This document shows positions 33,952 to 43,075 of a stretch of 64,000 nucleotides of DNA, in pieces; within the stretch, counting starts at the first letter, position 1, and every line of letters begins with the position of its first letter. The position numbers and the translations under genes are program-made. The stretch is from positions 186,001-250,000 of the forward strand of contig NZ_WKJO01000001.1 in the NCBI RefSeq assembly GCF_009674605.1, written 5' to 3'. The notes beneath the pieces are model-generated. The model was not told where the DNA came from. It did no database searches and saw only the letters and a list, made by a program, of their open reading frames with translations. Origin of the DNA: Haloferax litoreum (GTDB lineage Archaea; Halobacteriota; Halobacteria; Halobacteriales; Haloferacaceae).

Positions 33952-34878
33952 TTACGCGAGTGCGTCTCGAACTGCCTCGACGAAGGCGTTCGGGAACTCG
34001 ACGTGCGGGAGGAGCATCGCGTCGTCGAAGACGACGAGCGTGCAGTCGGCCGCTTCGGCGAGTTCTCGGCCATCTTTCAGTGGCGTGATATCGCTCTCGC
34101 GTCCCCAGACGAGCGTCGTCGGGACGCCGAGGTCTGAGAGCGCCGCCGCGAGGTCGATATCCGAGTTGAGGTACCCGGAGATGAACGACGCGGGCGCGAA
34201 CCGTGCACCCGGTTGGTGCGCCGTCCGCCACTCGTAGTCTTCCCAGTCGTCGCTCGCGTTCGAGGCGTCGTAGTATCCGTGGTCGTCGTTGAAGTACTGA
34301 ATCGACGGGCGAGACGCGACGACGTTGAAGAGTGCCTCACCGACGACAGGGGCACGGACGAGTTCGCGAAGCCACTCTTTCGGTTCCGGGCCACCGCGGG
34401 CGGTGGGACAGACGAGGACGAGACGAGAGACAGATACGTCGTCCCGAGACGCGGCGGCGGCCGTGTAGGCAGACGTGAGTGACGACGCGACGACGGCGGG
34501 GTCGTCGTACTCGGCGAGGAAGTCGCCGACGAAGTCCTCGTAGAGCGCCGGCGAGTAGTAGAGTTCCGGCCGGTCGGAGAGACCGAATCCGGGGAGGTCG
34601 GGGGCGACGACGTGGTGGTCTTCGGCGAGTTCGTCGAACACCTCACGGAACTCGCCCGACGACCCGGCGGCGTTGATTCCGTGGAGGAGGACCAGCGTCG
34701 GTGCGTCTGCGTCGCCCGCCTCGACGTAGGAGACGTCCATCCCGCGCCACCGGTAGGTTCGCTGGTCGCCGGAGAGCGGTGGTTCGAGAGGGCCGACACG
34801 GTTCGAGAGGGCAGCGTTGGCGGCAGCAGCGAGGCCGACACCAGCAGCAGCGAGACCGATAGCTCGTCGGAACTTCAT
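33952..34878 (-). CDS. Alpha/beta-fold hydrolase with modified nucleophile elbow
   Basis: A 308-residue hydrolase. Seen: an N-terminal hydrophobic segment (RAIGLAAAGVGLAAAANAAL, about 5-24; membrane anchor or signal), oxyanion-side LLHGINAAGSS, lid region, WGRESDITPL with the acid residue, and LLPHVEFP with the histidine. The nucleophile elbow reads VVASSLTSAYTAAA, where the usual G-x-S-x-G would be; the serine is kept but both glycines are changed. Activity is therefore uncertain. Followed by a 48-residue membrane protein. Confidence 0.82.
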   Translation of the reverse strand: MKFRRAIGLAAAGVGLAAAANAALSNRVGPLEPPLSGDQRTYRWRGMDVSYVEAGDADAPTLVLLHGINAAGSSGEFREVFDELAEDHHVVAPDLPGFGLSDRPELYYSPALYEDFVGDFLAEYDDPAVVASSLTSAYTAAAASRDDVSVSRLVLVCPTARGGPEPKEWLRELVRAPVVGEALFNVVASRPSIQYFNDDHGYYDASNASDDWEDYEWRTAHQPGARFAPASFISGYLNSDIDLAAALSDLGVPTTLVWGRESDITPLKDGRELAEAADCTLVVFDDAMLLPHVEFPNAFVEAVRDALA

Positions 34879-34952
34879 GTCATCTGGATGGTGCGCGACG
34901 ACCTTAATTCGCCCGCCGGTGCCGGGGTCGAACGAGAAAGCGTCGTGTTCGG

Positions 34953-36041
34953 TCAGTCGTCTCGGCCTTCGAGACAGTCCCGCAGTGGTTCGAGAACGTC
35001 TTCGGTGACTGCGTACGGGTCTGTCTCCTTGTCGACGACGGCCGAGGCGAAGTCCTCGATGCCGCCACGGTCGTCGAGTTCTCGTTCGAGGAGTCTGTTC
35101 ACGTCGCTTCGGAGCAGTTGTCGAATCTCCTCTGCTGCGCGCTGGCGGGCCTTCTCGTCCAACTCGCCCGACTCGGCGAGGTACGTGTAGTGGTCCGAGA
35201 GCGTCTCGACGAGTTCGTCGATTCCCTCGGCAGTCGTGGCGATGGTTTCGACGACTTGTGGCGTCCAGACTGGTTCGGGTTCCGGTTCGTCGTCTTGGTC
35301 TTCGCCAGTGTGTTCACCGTGCCCGTGGTGGTCACCCATCGCTTCAGCGCCGTGGTGGCCCATATTGAGGTTTGCCCGTGGGTCGTCGCGGAGGTGAATC
35401 ATCTCTTCTAACTCGGCGACAGTTCGAGAGGCACCCTCCATGTCGGCTTTGTTGACGACGAACACGTCACCGATTTCGAGGATGCCGGCTTTGAGCATCT
35501 GCACGTCGTCGCCACTGCCGGGTTGGACGAGGACGACGACCGTATCTGCGGTCTTCACCACGTCGACTTCGTTCTGGCCCGCACCGACCGTCTCGATGAT
35601 GATACGGTCCTTGCCGAACGCGTCGAGGGCTTTCACGGCGTCTGCCGTCGCCGTCGAGAGGCCACCGAGTTGGCCGCGAGCGCTCATCGACCGGAAGAAC
35701 ACGTCCATGTCGCCGACGTTCGACGCCATGCGGATTCGGTCACCGAGGACGGCACCGCCGGTGTAGGGTGACGACGGGTCGACGGCGATGACGCCGACCG
35801 TCTCACCTTGGTCGCGGTAGTGCTTCGCGAGTTTGTCCACGAGCGTCGACTTCCCGGCACCGGGGCTTCCGGTGATGCCGACGACCAAGGCGTGGCCCGT
35901 GTGCGCGTGAATCTCGGAGACGATGTCACGATAGCCCGGCGACTGCGACTCGATTTTCGTGATGACGCGCGCGAGTGCCCGATGCTCGCCGTCGAGCAGT
36001 CGTTCGACGAGGTCTGATTCGACCGCCTGCCCCATCGTCAC
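34953..36041 (-). CDS. meaB: Methylmalonyl-CoA mutase-associated GTPase (MeaB/ArgK)
   Basis: A 362-residue G3E GTPase that loads and protects the B12 cofactor of methylmalonyl-CoA mutase. Seen: Walker A GSPGAGKST (58-66), the base-binding NKAD (198-201) and the family blocks VIAVDPSSP and VGAGQNEVDVV. An unusual insertion at about 226-258 holds six histidines in 16 residues (GHHGAEAMGDHHGHGEH) then acidic Glu/Pro pairs. Start: GTG 36041, overlapping the mutase-subunit stop (GTGA); an ATG at 36035 is an alternative. Confidence 0.93.
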   Translation of the reverse strand: MTMGQAVESDLVERLLDGEHRALARVITKIESQSPGYRDIVSEIHAHTGHALVVGITGSPGAGKSTLVDKLAKHYRDQGETVGVIAVDPSSPYTGGAVLGDRIRMASNVGDMDVFFRSMSARGQLGGLSTATADAVKALDAFGKDRIIIETVGAGQNEVDVVKTADTVVVLVQPGSGDDVQMLKAGILEIGDVFVVNKADMEGASRTVAELEEMIHLRDDPRANLNMGHHGAEAMGDHHGHGEHTGEDQDDEPEPEPVWTPQVVETIATTAEGIDELVETLSDHYTYLAESGELDEKARQRAAEEIRQLLRSDVNRLLERELDDRGGIEDFASAVVDKETDPYAVTEDVLEPLRDCLEGRDD

Positions 36042-36457
36042 GTCCGCTCGGGGGCGTTTTCCTTCACGAAGTCGATAGTCTCTTGCATCGGCGTGCCGGG
36101 GCCGAAGATAGCGTCGACACCCTCGTCGAGGAGTCCGGGTCGGTCCTCTTCGGGGATGATGCCGCCGACGATGACGAGTGTGTCGTCGGCCGCGCCGTAC
36201 TCTTCGAGGCCAGCCATCACTTTCGGGACGAGGGTGTTGTGCGCGCCCGAGAGGATGGAGATGCCGAGTACGTCGACGTCCTCTTGGACCGTCGCCTGAA
36301 TAATCTCGTCAGGCGCTCGGTGCAGGCCAGAGTAGATGACCTCGAATCCTGCATCGCGGAAGGCGCGAGAGATTACGTGTGCCCCACGGTCGTGGCCGTC
36401 GAGTCCCACCTTGGCGATGAGACACCGGATAGTTCGCTGTTCAGAGTCCGCGCTCAT
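36038..36457 (-). CDS. mcmA2: Methylmalonyl-CoA mutase, cobalamin-binding subunit
   Basis: A 139-residue B12-binding protein. Seen: the base-off/His-on motif DGHDRG (about 20-25), then GISILSGAHNTL and VGGIIPEEDRPGLLDEGVDAIFGPGT, the standard Rossmann cobalamin fold. In archaea the mutase is split; the large catalytic subunit is not in the window and must be encoded elsewhere. Overlaps meaB by 4 bases. Role: isomerisation of methylmalonyl-CoA to succinyl-CoA in propionate-type metabolism. Confidence 0.94.
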   Translation of the reverse strand: MSADSEQRTIRCLIAKVGLDGHDRGAHVISRAFRDAGFEVIYSGLHRAPDEIIQATVQEDVDVLGISILSGAHNTLVPKVMAGLEEYGAADDTLVIVGGIIPEEDRPGLLDEGVDAIFGPGTPMQETIDFVKENAPERT

Positions 36458-36536
36458 ACGCGGAGGTTCGGTGTCACCCGATTTGATTCTAACGGAAGAT
36501 AAGGAACGTTGCCGAGTCAGTTCGGCCGTCCCGAAG

Positions 36537-38357
36537 TCACTCGACGTGAGCGCTCCCGACGTACTCGTCGAGGAAGTCGGCGATTTGCGTGTACGCGTCG
36601 ATACGGTTCTCCAGTTTGGTGAAGCCGTGGCCTTCGTCTTCGAAGATGAGTTCGCGGACGTGGGCGTGTTTGCGCGCCTCTTCGACGAGTTGGTGCGCTT
36701 CGCTCACCGGGACGCGCGGGTCGTTCTCGCCGTGAAGGACGAACAGCGGTGCGCGAATCTTCTCGACGTTGTTGAGCGGTGAGATGGATTCGAGGAACTC
36801 CCTGTCGTCTTCGAGAGAGCCGTACTCTGCCTCGCGGAGTTCGCGCCGCCAGTCACCGGTGTTTTCGAGGAACGTGACGAAGTTGGCGATGCCGACGATG
36901 TCGATGCCGGCGGCCCACAGGTCCGGGTACTCGGTCAACGACGCGAGGACCATGAATCCGCCATAGGAACCGCCCATGGCGACGATTTTGTCGGGGTCGA
37001 CCGCCGGGTGGTCGTGAAGCCACTCCACCGCCGCTTCGATGTCTGCGACCGAGTCCATCCGTTTCTCCACGTCGTCGAGGTGGCCGTACGCCTTCCCGTA
37101 ACCTGCGGACCCGCGGACGTTCGGTTCGAAGTAGGCGTACCCACGCGAGAGGAAGTACTGTTTCACCGCCGAGAACGACGGTCGACGCTGCGACTCCGGC
37201 CCACCGTGGATATCGACGATGACCGGCGTCTCCCCCTCGGGAGACTCCTCGGGGAGCGTGAAGAACGCCGGGATGTCGCGCCCGTCGAACGTCGGGTAGT
37301 GGACGAGTTCCGGCGAGACGAACGTATCCCGTGGAATCCCGGCCGTGGCCGCGTGAGTCCACCGCTCCGATTCACCTGTCGTCAGGTCGACAACGTAGAC
37401 GTTGGCGGTGTCGGCGCTCGCAGTGACCGTGAGCGCGGCGCGGGTCCCGTCTGGCGAAAACGAGACACCGCCAGCGACGCCCTTCGGAAGGTCCGGTTCG
37501 GGGAACGCGTCGATTTCGTCAGTGGACTTCAGTTCGCCGAACGTCAGTTCCGTGTAGCCTTCGACGTTTCGTGCGTAGACGAGTCGGCGCGTCTCGTGGT
37601 CGATACTGACGCCTTCGACTTCGTAGTCACCACCGGATTCGACGAGCGTGAACGTCTCGGCGTCGAGGTTGTAGCGGACGAGTTCGAGCGTGTCGCTCTC
37701 ACGGTCGGTCACCATGTAGACGTTCTCGCCGTCCGGACCCCACTCGGGACTCTGGAATCGGACGGTTCCGTCGTGTGGTGTGAGATGCGTCAGTTCCTTC
37801 GATATCAGGTCGAGGACGTACACGTCCTGGTCGAAGTTCGAGTACGCCTCCTGAACGATGAGTTTCGTGTCGTCGGGCGACCACCCGCCGAGCGTCAACC
37901 ACCCGTCACCCTCGTGGACGAGTGTCGCGTCCATCCCTGTCCCGTCGCGGTCCTGTACGTACACGTCGAAGACGGCGTTGTCCCGCCGGTTCGACGTGAA
38001 CGCGAATCGCTCACCGTCGTGGCTCCACCCGCCCCACCGATGCTTGGCGTCGGGGTGTTCGGTCAGGTTCACGATGACGCCGGAGTCGGGTTCGAGGCGA
38101 AACAACTGTTCGCGCTCGTTGCCACCTTTGTCCATCCCGAAGACGAGTTCGGGATTCTCCGGCGACCACGAAGCGAACGTGACGCGTTCGTCGTAGAAGG
38201 TTCGTTGTTCGGGCCAGACGCCAGACCCGTCGACAGTCCAGACCTGCGGGACGCCAGTCGTGTCCATGAGGAACGAGAGTCGCTCCCCGTCTGGGGCGAA
38301 GGAGGCGCCGTAGGCGCTTCTGATGTGGAGGTAGCGCTCGATGTCGTACGTTCGCAT
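36537..38357 (-). CDS. S9-family (prolyl oligopeptidase/acylaminoacyl peptidase) serine peptidase
   Basis: A 606-residue peptidase. Seen: an N-terminal seven-blade-type beta propeller (repeats such as WSPENPELVFGMD, GWSPDDTKLIV, SPEWGPDGENVYMV, FSPDGTRAALT) to about 350, then an alpha/beta hydrolase domain with DIHGGPESQ, nucleophile GGSYGGF, acid in HGENDPRVP and histidine in DEGHGF. No signal peptide, so cytoplasmic. It probably trims oligopeptides downstream of the proteasome. It stands alone between mcmA2 and a MTH865-like gene on the same strand. Confidence 0.93.
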   Translation of the reverse strand: MRTYDIERYLHIRSAYGASFAPDGERLSFLMDTTGVPQVWTVDGSGVWPEQRTFYDERVTFASWSPENPELVFGMDKGGNEREQLFRLEPDSGVIVNLTEHPDAKHRWGGWSHDGERFAFTSNRRDNAVFDVYVQDRDGTGMDATLVHEGDGWLTLGGWSPDDTKLIVQEAYSNFDQDVYVLDLISKELTHLTPHDGTVRFQSPEWGPDGENVYMVTDRESDTLELVRYNLDAETFTLVESGGDYEVEGVSIDHETRRLVYARNVEGYTELTFGELKSTDEIDAFPEPDLPKGVAGGVSFSPDGTRAALTVTASADTANVYVVDLTTGESERWTHAATAGIPRDTFVSPELVHYPTFDGRDIPAFFTLPEESPEGETPVIVDIHGGPESQRRPSFSAVKQYFLSRGYAYFEPNVRGSAGYGKAYGHLDDVEKRMDSVADIEAAVEWLHDHPAVDPDKIVAMGGSYGGFMVLASLTEYPDLWAAGIDIVGIANFVTFLENTGDWRRELREAEYGSLEDDREFLESISPLNNVEKIRAPLFVLHGENDPRVPVSEAHQLVEEARKHAHVRELIFEDEGHGFTKLENRIDAYTQIADFLDEYVGSAHVE

Positions 38358-38505
38358 ACCACGAATGTTGGCGCGGTGGTGAGAAATCGGTTTGGGTGTC
38401 AGAAGTCCGAGAGTCCGAGGGCCGGCGGTCTGTCAAGACAGCCCGGTCGAGCAGTCGCTCAGGCGGTGAAAAATATGGTATCGAGTGAACGGCGTCGCGC
38501 CGAAT

Positions 38506-38763
38506 TTAAATCATGTCTTCGGCCTTGAGGCCCTCGATGATGTCGTCGACGAGGCTCTCGGCGTCGTCGTACGGGAAGTCCTGGTGCTTGCCGAGTTTGG
38601 CTGCGAGTTCCATCGCGGTGATGGTCACACCGTCAGCCTCGAACTTCGTGCCCGGGCCGTTCGGAAGCGCGGGGACGAGAGACATCTGGTTCTTGACGGG
38701 GAAACTCGCACCAGAGAAGGCATCCATGAACTGTTCGCGGAGTTGAGATTCGACGTCGGACAT
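38506..38763 (-). CDS. MTH865-like family protein
   Basis: An 85-residue protein of the EF-hand-like archaeal MTH865 family, known from structure but without assigned function. Seen: LREQFMDAFSGASFPVKNQMSLVPALPNGPGTKFEADGVTITAMELAAKL, in pieces, and the C-terminal FPYDDAESLVDDIIEGLK. TATA-like TTTTTCC (minus strand, near 38789-38796) about 28 bases upstream agrees with a leaderless start at 38763. Co-oriented with the S9 peptidase, 148 bases before it. Confidence 0.85.
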   Translation of the reverse strand: MSDVESQLREQFMDAFSGASFPVKNQMSLVPALPNGPGTKFEADGVTITAMELAAKLGKHQDFPYDDAESLVDDIIEGLKAEDMI

Positions 38764-38923
38764 ACCCTGAAGGTACGTAGAGACGTGGAAAAACGTTCCG
38801 GAACAACCATGAACTTGTGGTGAGTTTTACTCGGGCTGGTTCTTCGTTTCCTGCGACACTCCAGTCCCGGCCGCCTCGACCGGGAGTGATGGACTTATCT
38901 ACAACGGCAATTCATGCAGAATC

Positions 38924-39970
38924 ATGGACTTCGACTTCGACCGTCTGAAGCAACTCACAGAGACGAGCGGTGTTCCCGGGTACGAAGACCGAATTCGAGC
39001 CCTCGTCCGTGAGGACCTCGAAGCGACGACAGACACCGTCCGCGTCGACGCGATGGGTAACGTCGTCGGCACCATCGAAGGCGAGAGCGACTACGAAGTC
39101 GCCGTCGCCGCCCACATGGACGAGATTGGCTTCATGGTCCGACACATCAACGACGATGGCTTCCTCCAACTCGACGCCCTCGGCGGGTGGGACCCACGTG
39201 TCCTGAAGGCCCAACGTGTCACCGTCCACACCGAGGACGAAGACCTGACCGGCGTCATCGGGTCCGTCCCGCCGCACACGCTCACAGAGGAGCAAAAGAA
39301 GAAAGACCCGAAGGTCGAAGACGTGTACGTCGACCTCGGTCTGCCCTCCGAGACGGTCGAAGAGACGGTCTCTGTCGGCGACCTCGTGACGATGGAACAG
39401 ACCACCGTCGAGATGGGCGACCACATCACGGGCAAGGCCATCGACGACCGCGTCTGCCTGTTCGCCATGCTCGAAGCGGCCCGTCGCATCGAGAACCCTG
39501 CGGTGACTATCCACTTCGCGGCGACCGTGCAGGAAGAAGTCGGCCTCCGCGGCGCGCAGGCACTCGGCGTCGACCTCGACCCAGACCTCGCCCTCGGTCT
39601 CGACACCACCGTCGCCAACGACGTGCCCGGCTTCGAACCCGCGGACTACGTGACGCGACTCGGTGAGGGCGCGGGCATCAAATTGAAAGACTCCAGCGCC
39701 ATCGCGAACCCGAAGGTCCACCGTCGCCTGCGCGACGTGGCCGAAGAGAACGACATCACCTACCAGATGGAACTGCTCCCCGCGGGCGGCACGGACACCG
39801 GTGGCTTCCAGAACACCTACGGTGCCAAGCCCGTCGGTGCGATTTCGATGCCGACGCGCTACCTTCACACCGTGACCGAGAGCGTCCACAAAGACGACGT
39901 GACCGCGTACATCGACCTCCTGACCGCGTTCCTGACGAGCGAGACGGGCGAGTTCGACTACACGCTCTAA
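38924..39970 (+). CDS. M42-family glutamyl aminopeptidase/TET-type peptidase
   Basis: A 348-residue cobalt/zinc aminopeptidase of the tetrahedral TET type. Seen: metal and active-site motifs VAAHMDEIGFMV (about 63-74), IDDRVCLFAML (bridging Asp, about 172-182), QEEVGLRGAQ (catalytic Glu pair, about 204-213), LDTTVAND and the last histidine in RYLHTVTES. Cytoplasmic self-compartmentalised peptidase that degrades proteasome products. TATA-like CTTATC about 28 bases before the ATG suggests a leaderless mRNA. Confidence 0.92.
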   Translation: MDFDFDRLKQLTETSGVPGYEDRIRALVREDLEATTDTVRVDAMGNVVGTIEGESDYEVAVAAHMDEIGFMVRHINDDGFLQLDALGGWDPRVLKAQRVTVHTEDEDLTGVIGSVPPHTLTEEQKKKDPKVEDVYVDLGLPSETVEETVSVGDLVTMEQTTVEMGDHITGKAIDDRVCLFAMLEAARRIENPAVTIHFAATVQEEVGLRGAQALGVDLDPDLALGLDTTVANDVPGFEPADYVTRLGEGAGIKLKDSSAIANPKVHRRLRDVAEENDITYQMELLPAGGTDTGGFQNTYGAKPVGAISMPTRYLHTVTESVHKDDVTAYIDLLTAFLTSETGEFDYTL

Positions 39971-40078
39971 TCTTACCCTCACATTTCGGCCGGGGACCCG
40001 TCAAATTGAGGCACGATTTCCCCCGACTGTCCGACGCGAACCAAAGTATTCACTACAGGCCCACACCAAGCGGCGGAC

Positions 40079-40708
40079 ATGACCGACGGCAACGTGGATA
40101 TGTCTCGGCGGGCGTTCCTCGGGGCGGCCGCTGGTGGCGCGGCGGTTGCCGCCACCTCCGGCACGGCCGCGGCGCAGACGCAAGAACCCGACTTCGGTGG
40201 CTACCTCGACGGAATCGACGGTGGCTACGAAGACCTTCGTGGACAGAGCGAAGTCACCATCGAGGTTGGCGCAGAGGGTAACGGCGGTGCCCTTGCGTTC
40301 GCGCCCGCGGGTGTCTGGGTCGACCCCGGAACGACCGTGACGTGGGAATGGACCGGCGAAGGCGGCGGCCACAACATCAAGATGGAAGAAGGCCCTGCGA
40401 GTCTCGACTCCGGCGCTGCTGTCGCCGAAGCAGGGACGACCTACGAGTACACCTTCGAAGAGGCCGACGCCGGCATCTCGAAGTACTACTGCGAACCGCA
40501 CCAGGCACTCGGTATGCTCGGTGCAGTCGCCGTCGGCGGCGACGTTCCGACTGTCGAAGTCGGCGGTGGTGGCGGCGGCGCAAGCCTCCCGCAGGTCCCA
40601 GACAGTGCGAAGGCCCTCGGTGTCGCGACGACGTTTGCGATGATTGCGACGCTCGGCCTCGCGTACTTCTTCATGAAATACGGCGGCGACTACGACATCC
40701 AGGAGTAA
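40079..40708 (+). CDS. hcp: Halocyanin-type blue copper protein (paralog)
   Basis: A 209-residue copper protein. Seen: twin-arginine signal SRRAFLGAAAGG (9-20), copper ligands His98, Cys138, His141 and Met146 in the same motifs as the protein at 25822 (GGGHN, YYCEPH, LGML), glycine-rich linker, and one transmembrane helix (about 179-199). It is nearly identical to the first in the mature domain (for example VDPGTTVTWEWTGEGGGHN) but the signal, linker and membrane anchor differ. Electron carrier outside the membrane; its partner is not encoded next to it. Confidence 0.92.
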   Translation: MTDGNVDMSRRAFLGAAAGGAAVAATSGTAAAQTQEPDFGGYLDGIDGGYEDLRGQSEVTIEVGAEGNGGALAFAPAGVWVDPGTTVTWEWTGEGGGHNIKMEEGPASLDSGAAVAEAGTTYEYTFEEADAGISKYYCEPHQALGMLGAVAVGGDVPTVEVGGGGGGASLPQVPDSAKALGVATTFAMIATLGLAYFFMKYGGDYDIQE

Positions 40709-40839
40709 TCCCGTCGTACCGTCACCCTATTTTCCCACTCGTGAGCGGATGCGCTCTCGTGACGCGTCTGCAGCGAGCGCGCTCAAACGAAACGTTCACA
40801 CCTCGGACGCGCTCGAAACGCGGGGAGCGCCGAACGCGC

Positions 40840-41898
40840 TCAGAAGAAGCCGTAGTCGTCTATCTCTGACTCGTACACCGATTCGTACCGGTCGACGACG
40901 TGCTGATAGTCGTACTCTTCGAACGCGTCGTCTATCGTCCGGTGGTCGAATCCGCGGGCGGCGACGATTTCGTCCGCGAGTTCCTGCGGACTCGTGACGA
41001 GTGACCCGCGTTCGTATCCTTCGACGAGTTCGTGGGCCGCAGACCGCGTCTGGTACTCGACGAGGCTCACACACCCGCAGGCGAGCGCCCACAACAGGTT
41101 CGTCGCGAAGGGTTCGACCGTCGCCGTCTGGGCGAAGACGTGCGCGCCCTTCATGACCGGCACTGCTTCGTTCACCGAGAGGTCGCCGAGGAACTCGACT
41201 CGGTCGTCGATGCGAAGGTCACGCGCCGTCTGTTCCGCGTTCGAACGCTCCGGTCCGTCGCCGATGATGGCGGCGTCCCAGTCCTTGTCTCGGAGTTCGG
41301 CGAGTGCGAGGAGGAAACTCTCGACGTTGGCGTGTTCGTCTAGGTCGCGTGCATAGACGACGTCTGCTCGGGTCTCGATGTCTGCCGTCCGAACGAGTTC
41401 GATGTCGATGGGTTCGGGGACGACGTGCGTCCCGTCCACGGACGCGCCCATCTCGCGGACCTGTGTCCGAATCATCTCTGATGGCGTCAAGACGGCGTGG
41501 GGCGCTTTCGCCGCGCGGCGATAGGCGCGAGACCCGCCGCGTTCGTCTCGGTTCCACCAGTCGGCGACGACAGGGACACGCAGGAATCGTGCCGCAGTCT
41601 TCACCGCCGTCACGTGCGACGGGGGGAAACTCGCCACCTGAATCACGTCAGGGTCGACTTCGCGGAGGACGAACGGAACGCGCGAGGCGAACCGACCTGC
41701 TGCTGGCGAGTCGGTTACGCGGTGGTACGTCACACCGTTCTGTTCGAACTCGATGACCTCGCCATCCCACCACTTGGCACAGAGGACGACTACGTCGTTG
41801 CCGCGCTCGGCCAGCAGTTCCGCGGTTCGTCGCATTCGCATCGTCGCGCCCGTCTCTTCGTGGTGCGGTGTGTACATCGAGACGAGTGCGACTCGCAT
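40840..41898 (-). CDS. Glycosyltransferase, GT4 type (group 1)
   Basis: A 352-residue GT-B glycosyltransferase. Seen: MRVALVSMYTPHHEETGATMRM at the start (donor-side N-domain opening, given within limit as MRVALVSMYTPHHEE), IIGDGPERSNAEQ, VEFLGDLSVNEAVPVMKGA and the E-x7-E-like block ATVEPFATNLLWALACG. The second glutamate of the usual EPFGLVNLEALA motif is less clear here. The ATG at 41898 is supported by TATA-like TTTTTATC (minus, near 41921-41928). Acceptor and donor unknown; likely cell-surface glycan or glycolipid synthesis. Confidence 0.87.
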   Translation of the reverse strand: MRVALVSMYTPHHEETGATMRMRRTAELLAERGNDVVVLCAKWWDGEVIEFEQNGVTYHRVTDSPAAGRFASRVPFVLREVDPDVIQVASFPPSHVTAVKTAARFLRVPVVADWWNRDERGGSRAYRRAAKAPHAVLTPSEMIRTQVREMGASVDGTHVVPEPIDIELVRTADIETRADVVYARDLDEHANVESFLLALAELRDKDWDAAIIGDGPERSNAEQTARDLRIDDRVEFLGDLSVNEAVPVMKGAHVFAQTATVEPFATNLLWALACGCVSLVEYQTRSAAHELVEGYERGSLVTSPQELADEIVAARGFDHRTIDDAFEEYDYQHVVDRYESVYESEIDDYGFF

Positions 41899-41996
41899 AT
41901 TCGCGGCCACTACGTGCCGCGATAAAAATCCACATCTTTCGCCTCCGAGATTCGGACCGAGCAGTCGGGAGAAAAACAGTCGATATCGGTCAGTCG

Positions 41997-42629
41997 TCAG
42001 ACGCCGACGACGGGCGCGACGAGTGCCCCCACGGCGGACACCGAGTACTCCCATCCGTAGACGTGGTTGAGGAGCAAGTACGTCACGACGCCGAGCGCGA
42101 GCGACAAGAGCCATGCACCGGCGGCGATGCGGCCAATCTTCCGGTGGGGCGTCTCAGTCCGCAGTTCGCGCTCTGAGTGGGTGAGTCCGAGGATGAGCGC
42201 GTAGAGTACCACCGGTACCGACACGATAGAGAGGATGATGTGAATCGCCAGCATCGCGAGGTACGGGTAGTACGCGAACGCCGGGCCGACGAACTCCTTG
42301 GTCCCGCCACCGCCAATCTTCGTGAGGTACATCACGAGGAACACGAGGATGAGGACGAACGACGTAATCATCGCCGCGGCGTGCTTTCGGACTTCGTTGC
42401 GGCGAATCCAGCGCCACCCGGCCGCGATGACGACGACGTTGATGGTGTTGACCACGGCGATGGCGTCCGAGAGGCGATTAACCTGTTCGAGGGTCAACTC
42501 GGGGAAGATTCGGCCGGGGACGAGTCCGAGGAAGGTTCCGACGACGATAGCGTATCCGACGACGGAGAGGACGGCCGTCGCCGCCGCAGGGTGTTCCTTC
42601 AGCGGATTGCCGGCGCTCGCAGTTGCCAT
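41997..42629 (-). CDS. DUF420 membrane protein
   Basis: A 210-residue integral membrane protein with about six helices. Seen: ATAVLSVVGYAIVVGTFLGL, AVVNTINVVVIAAGW, HAAAMITSFVLILVFLVMYL, YLAMLAIHIILSIVSVPVVL and HRKIGRIAAGAWLLSLALGV; conserved histidines in HAAAM, AIHIIL and PHRKIGR match DUF420, which is often linked to cytochrome c oxidase assembly or heme. Exact role unknown. Borders the gene-poor stretch that leads to the UspA/metal-ATPase block. Confidence 0.83.
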   Translation of the reverse strand: MATASAGNPLKEHPAAATAVLSVVGYAIVVGTFLGLVPGRIFPELTLEQVNRLSDAIAVVNTINVVVIAAGWRWIRRNEVRKHAAAMITSFVLILVFLVMYLTKIGGGGTKEFVGPAFAYYPYLAMLAIHIILSIVSVPVVLYALILGLTHSERELRTETPHRKIGRIAAGAWLLSLALGVVTYLLLNHVYGWEYSVSAVGALVAPVVGV

Positions 42630-43075
42630 GGACAGGGGTTAGGAAGGGGCCGTCTTCCCTCTTCGGGTTTGGGACGATGTTCGGGGTGACCCCGTCGAAA
42701 TCAGCGGACTATGACAGGAAGGGCGTGACACAGACAGAGAGTCTATTCATTCGCCGGTCACGTTCACGTCGCCACACGGGGTGAGTACGCACGCTGAGGC
42801 TAGTGGTGAGGACGAAGATATCGAGACTGACGTACTGTTCACTAGCTGAGAGGGAGTCATTAATTCAGACGGTGGACGTGTCTGGTGTGACCGAATCGAC
42901 AGTCGATACGACCAACTCGATGGAGTGGTTGCCAAAGGTTCGCGTTCGACTGCCGAATCCGGACGGGTAGTGTTCCGCGACCCGACTCTGCTGAAGGATG
43001 CCACCCCGAGGAACCATCGCCACGCGAACTACGGAGCAGTTACGTTCATTTCAATTCGCTACTAACTATCGTCTC
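42630..43075. other. Gene-poor stretch left of uspA
   Basis: About 446 bases with no convincing gene. On the plus strand short acidic frames occur (GTG-started 22 codons near 42780-42848; and a frame ending NSMEWLPKVRVRLPNPDG just before 42970), which could be eroded gene remains. A minus-strand frame (42747-43004) is rich in Ser/Thr/Pro and unlike the proteins around it. The uspA promoter must lie at the right end. The stretch may mark the left edge of an insertion. Confidence 0.4.

Noticed and set aside
42747-43004. Minus-strand frame of 85 codons in the gap before uspA
   Set aside because: Ser/Thr-rich, not acidic like real genes around it, no TATA or family likeness; probably non-coding or remnant.
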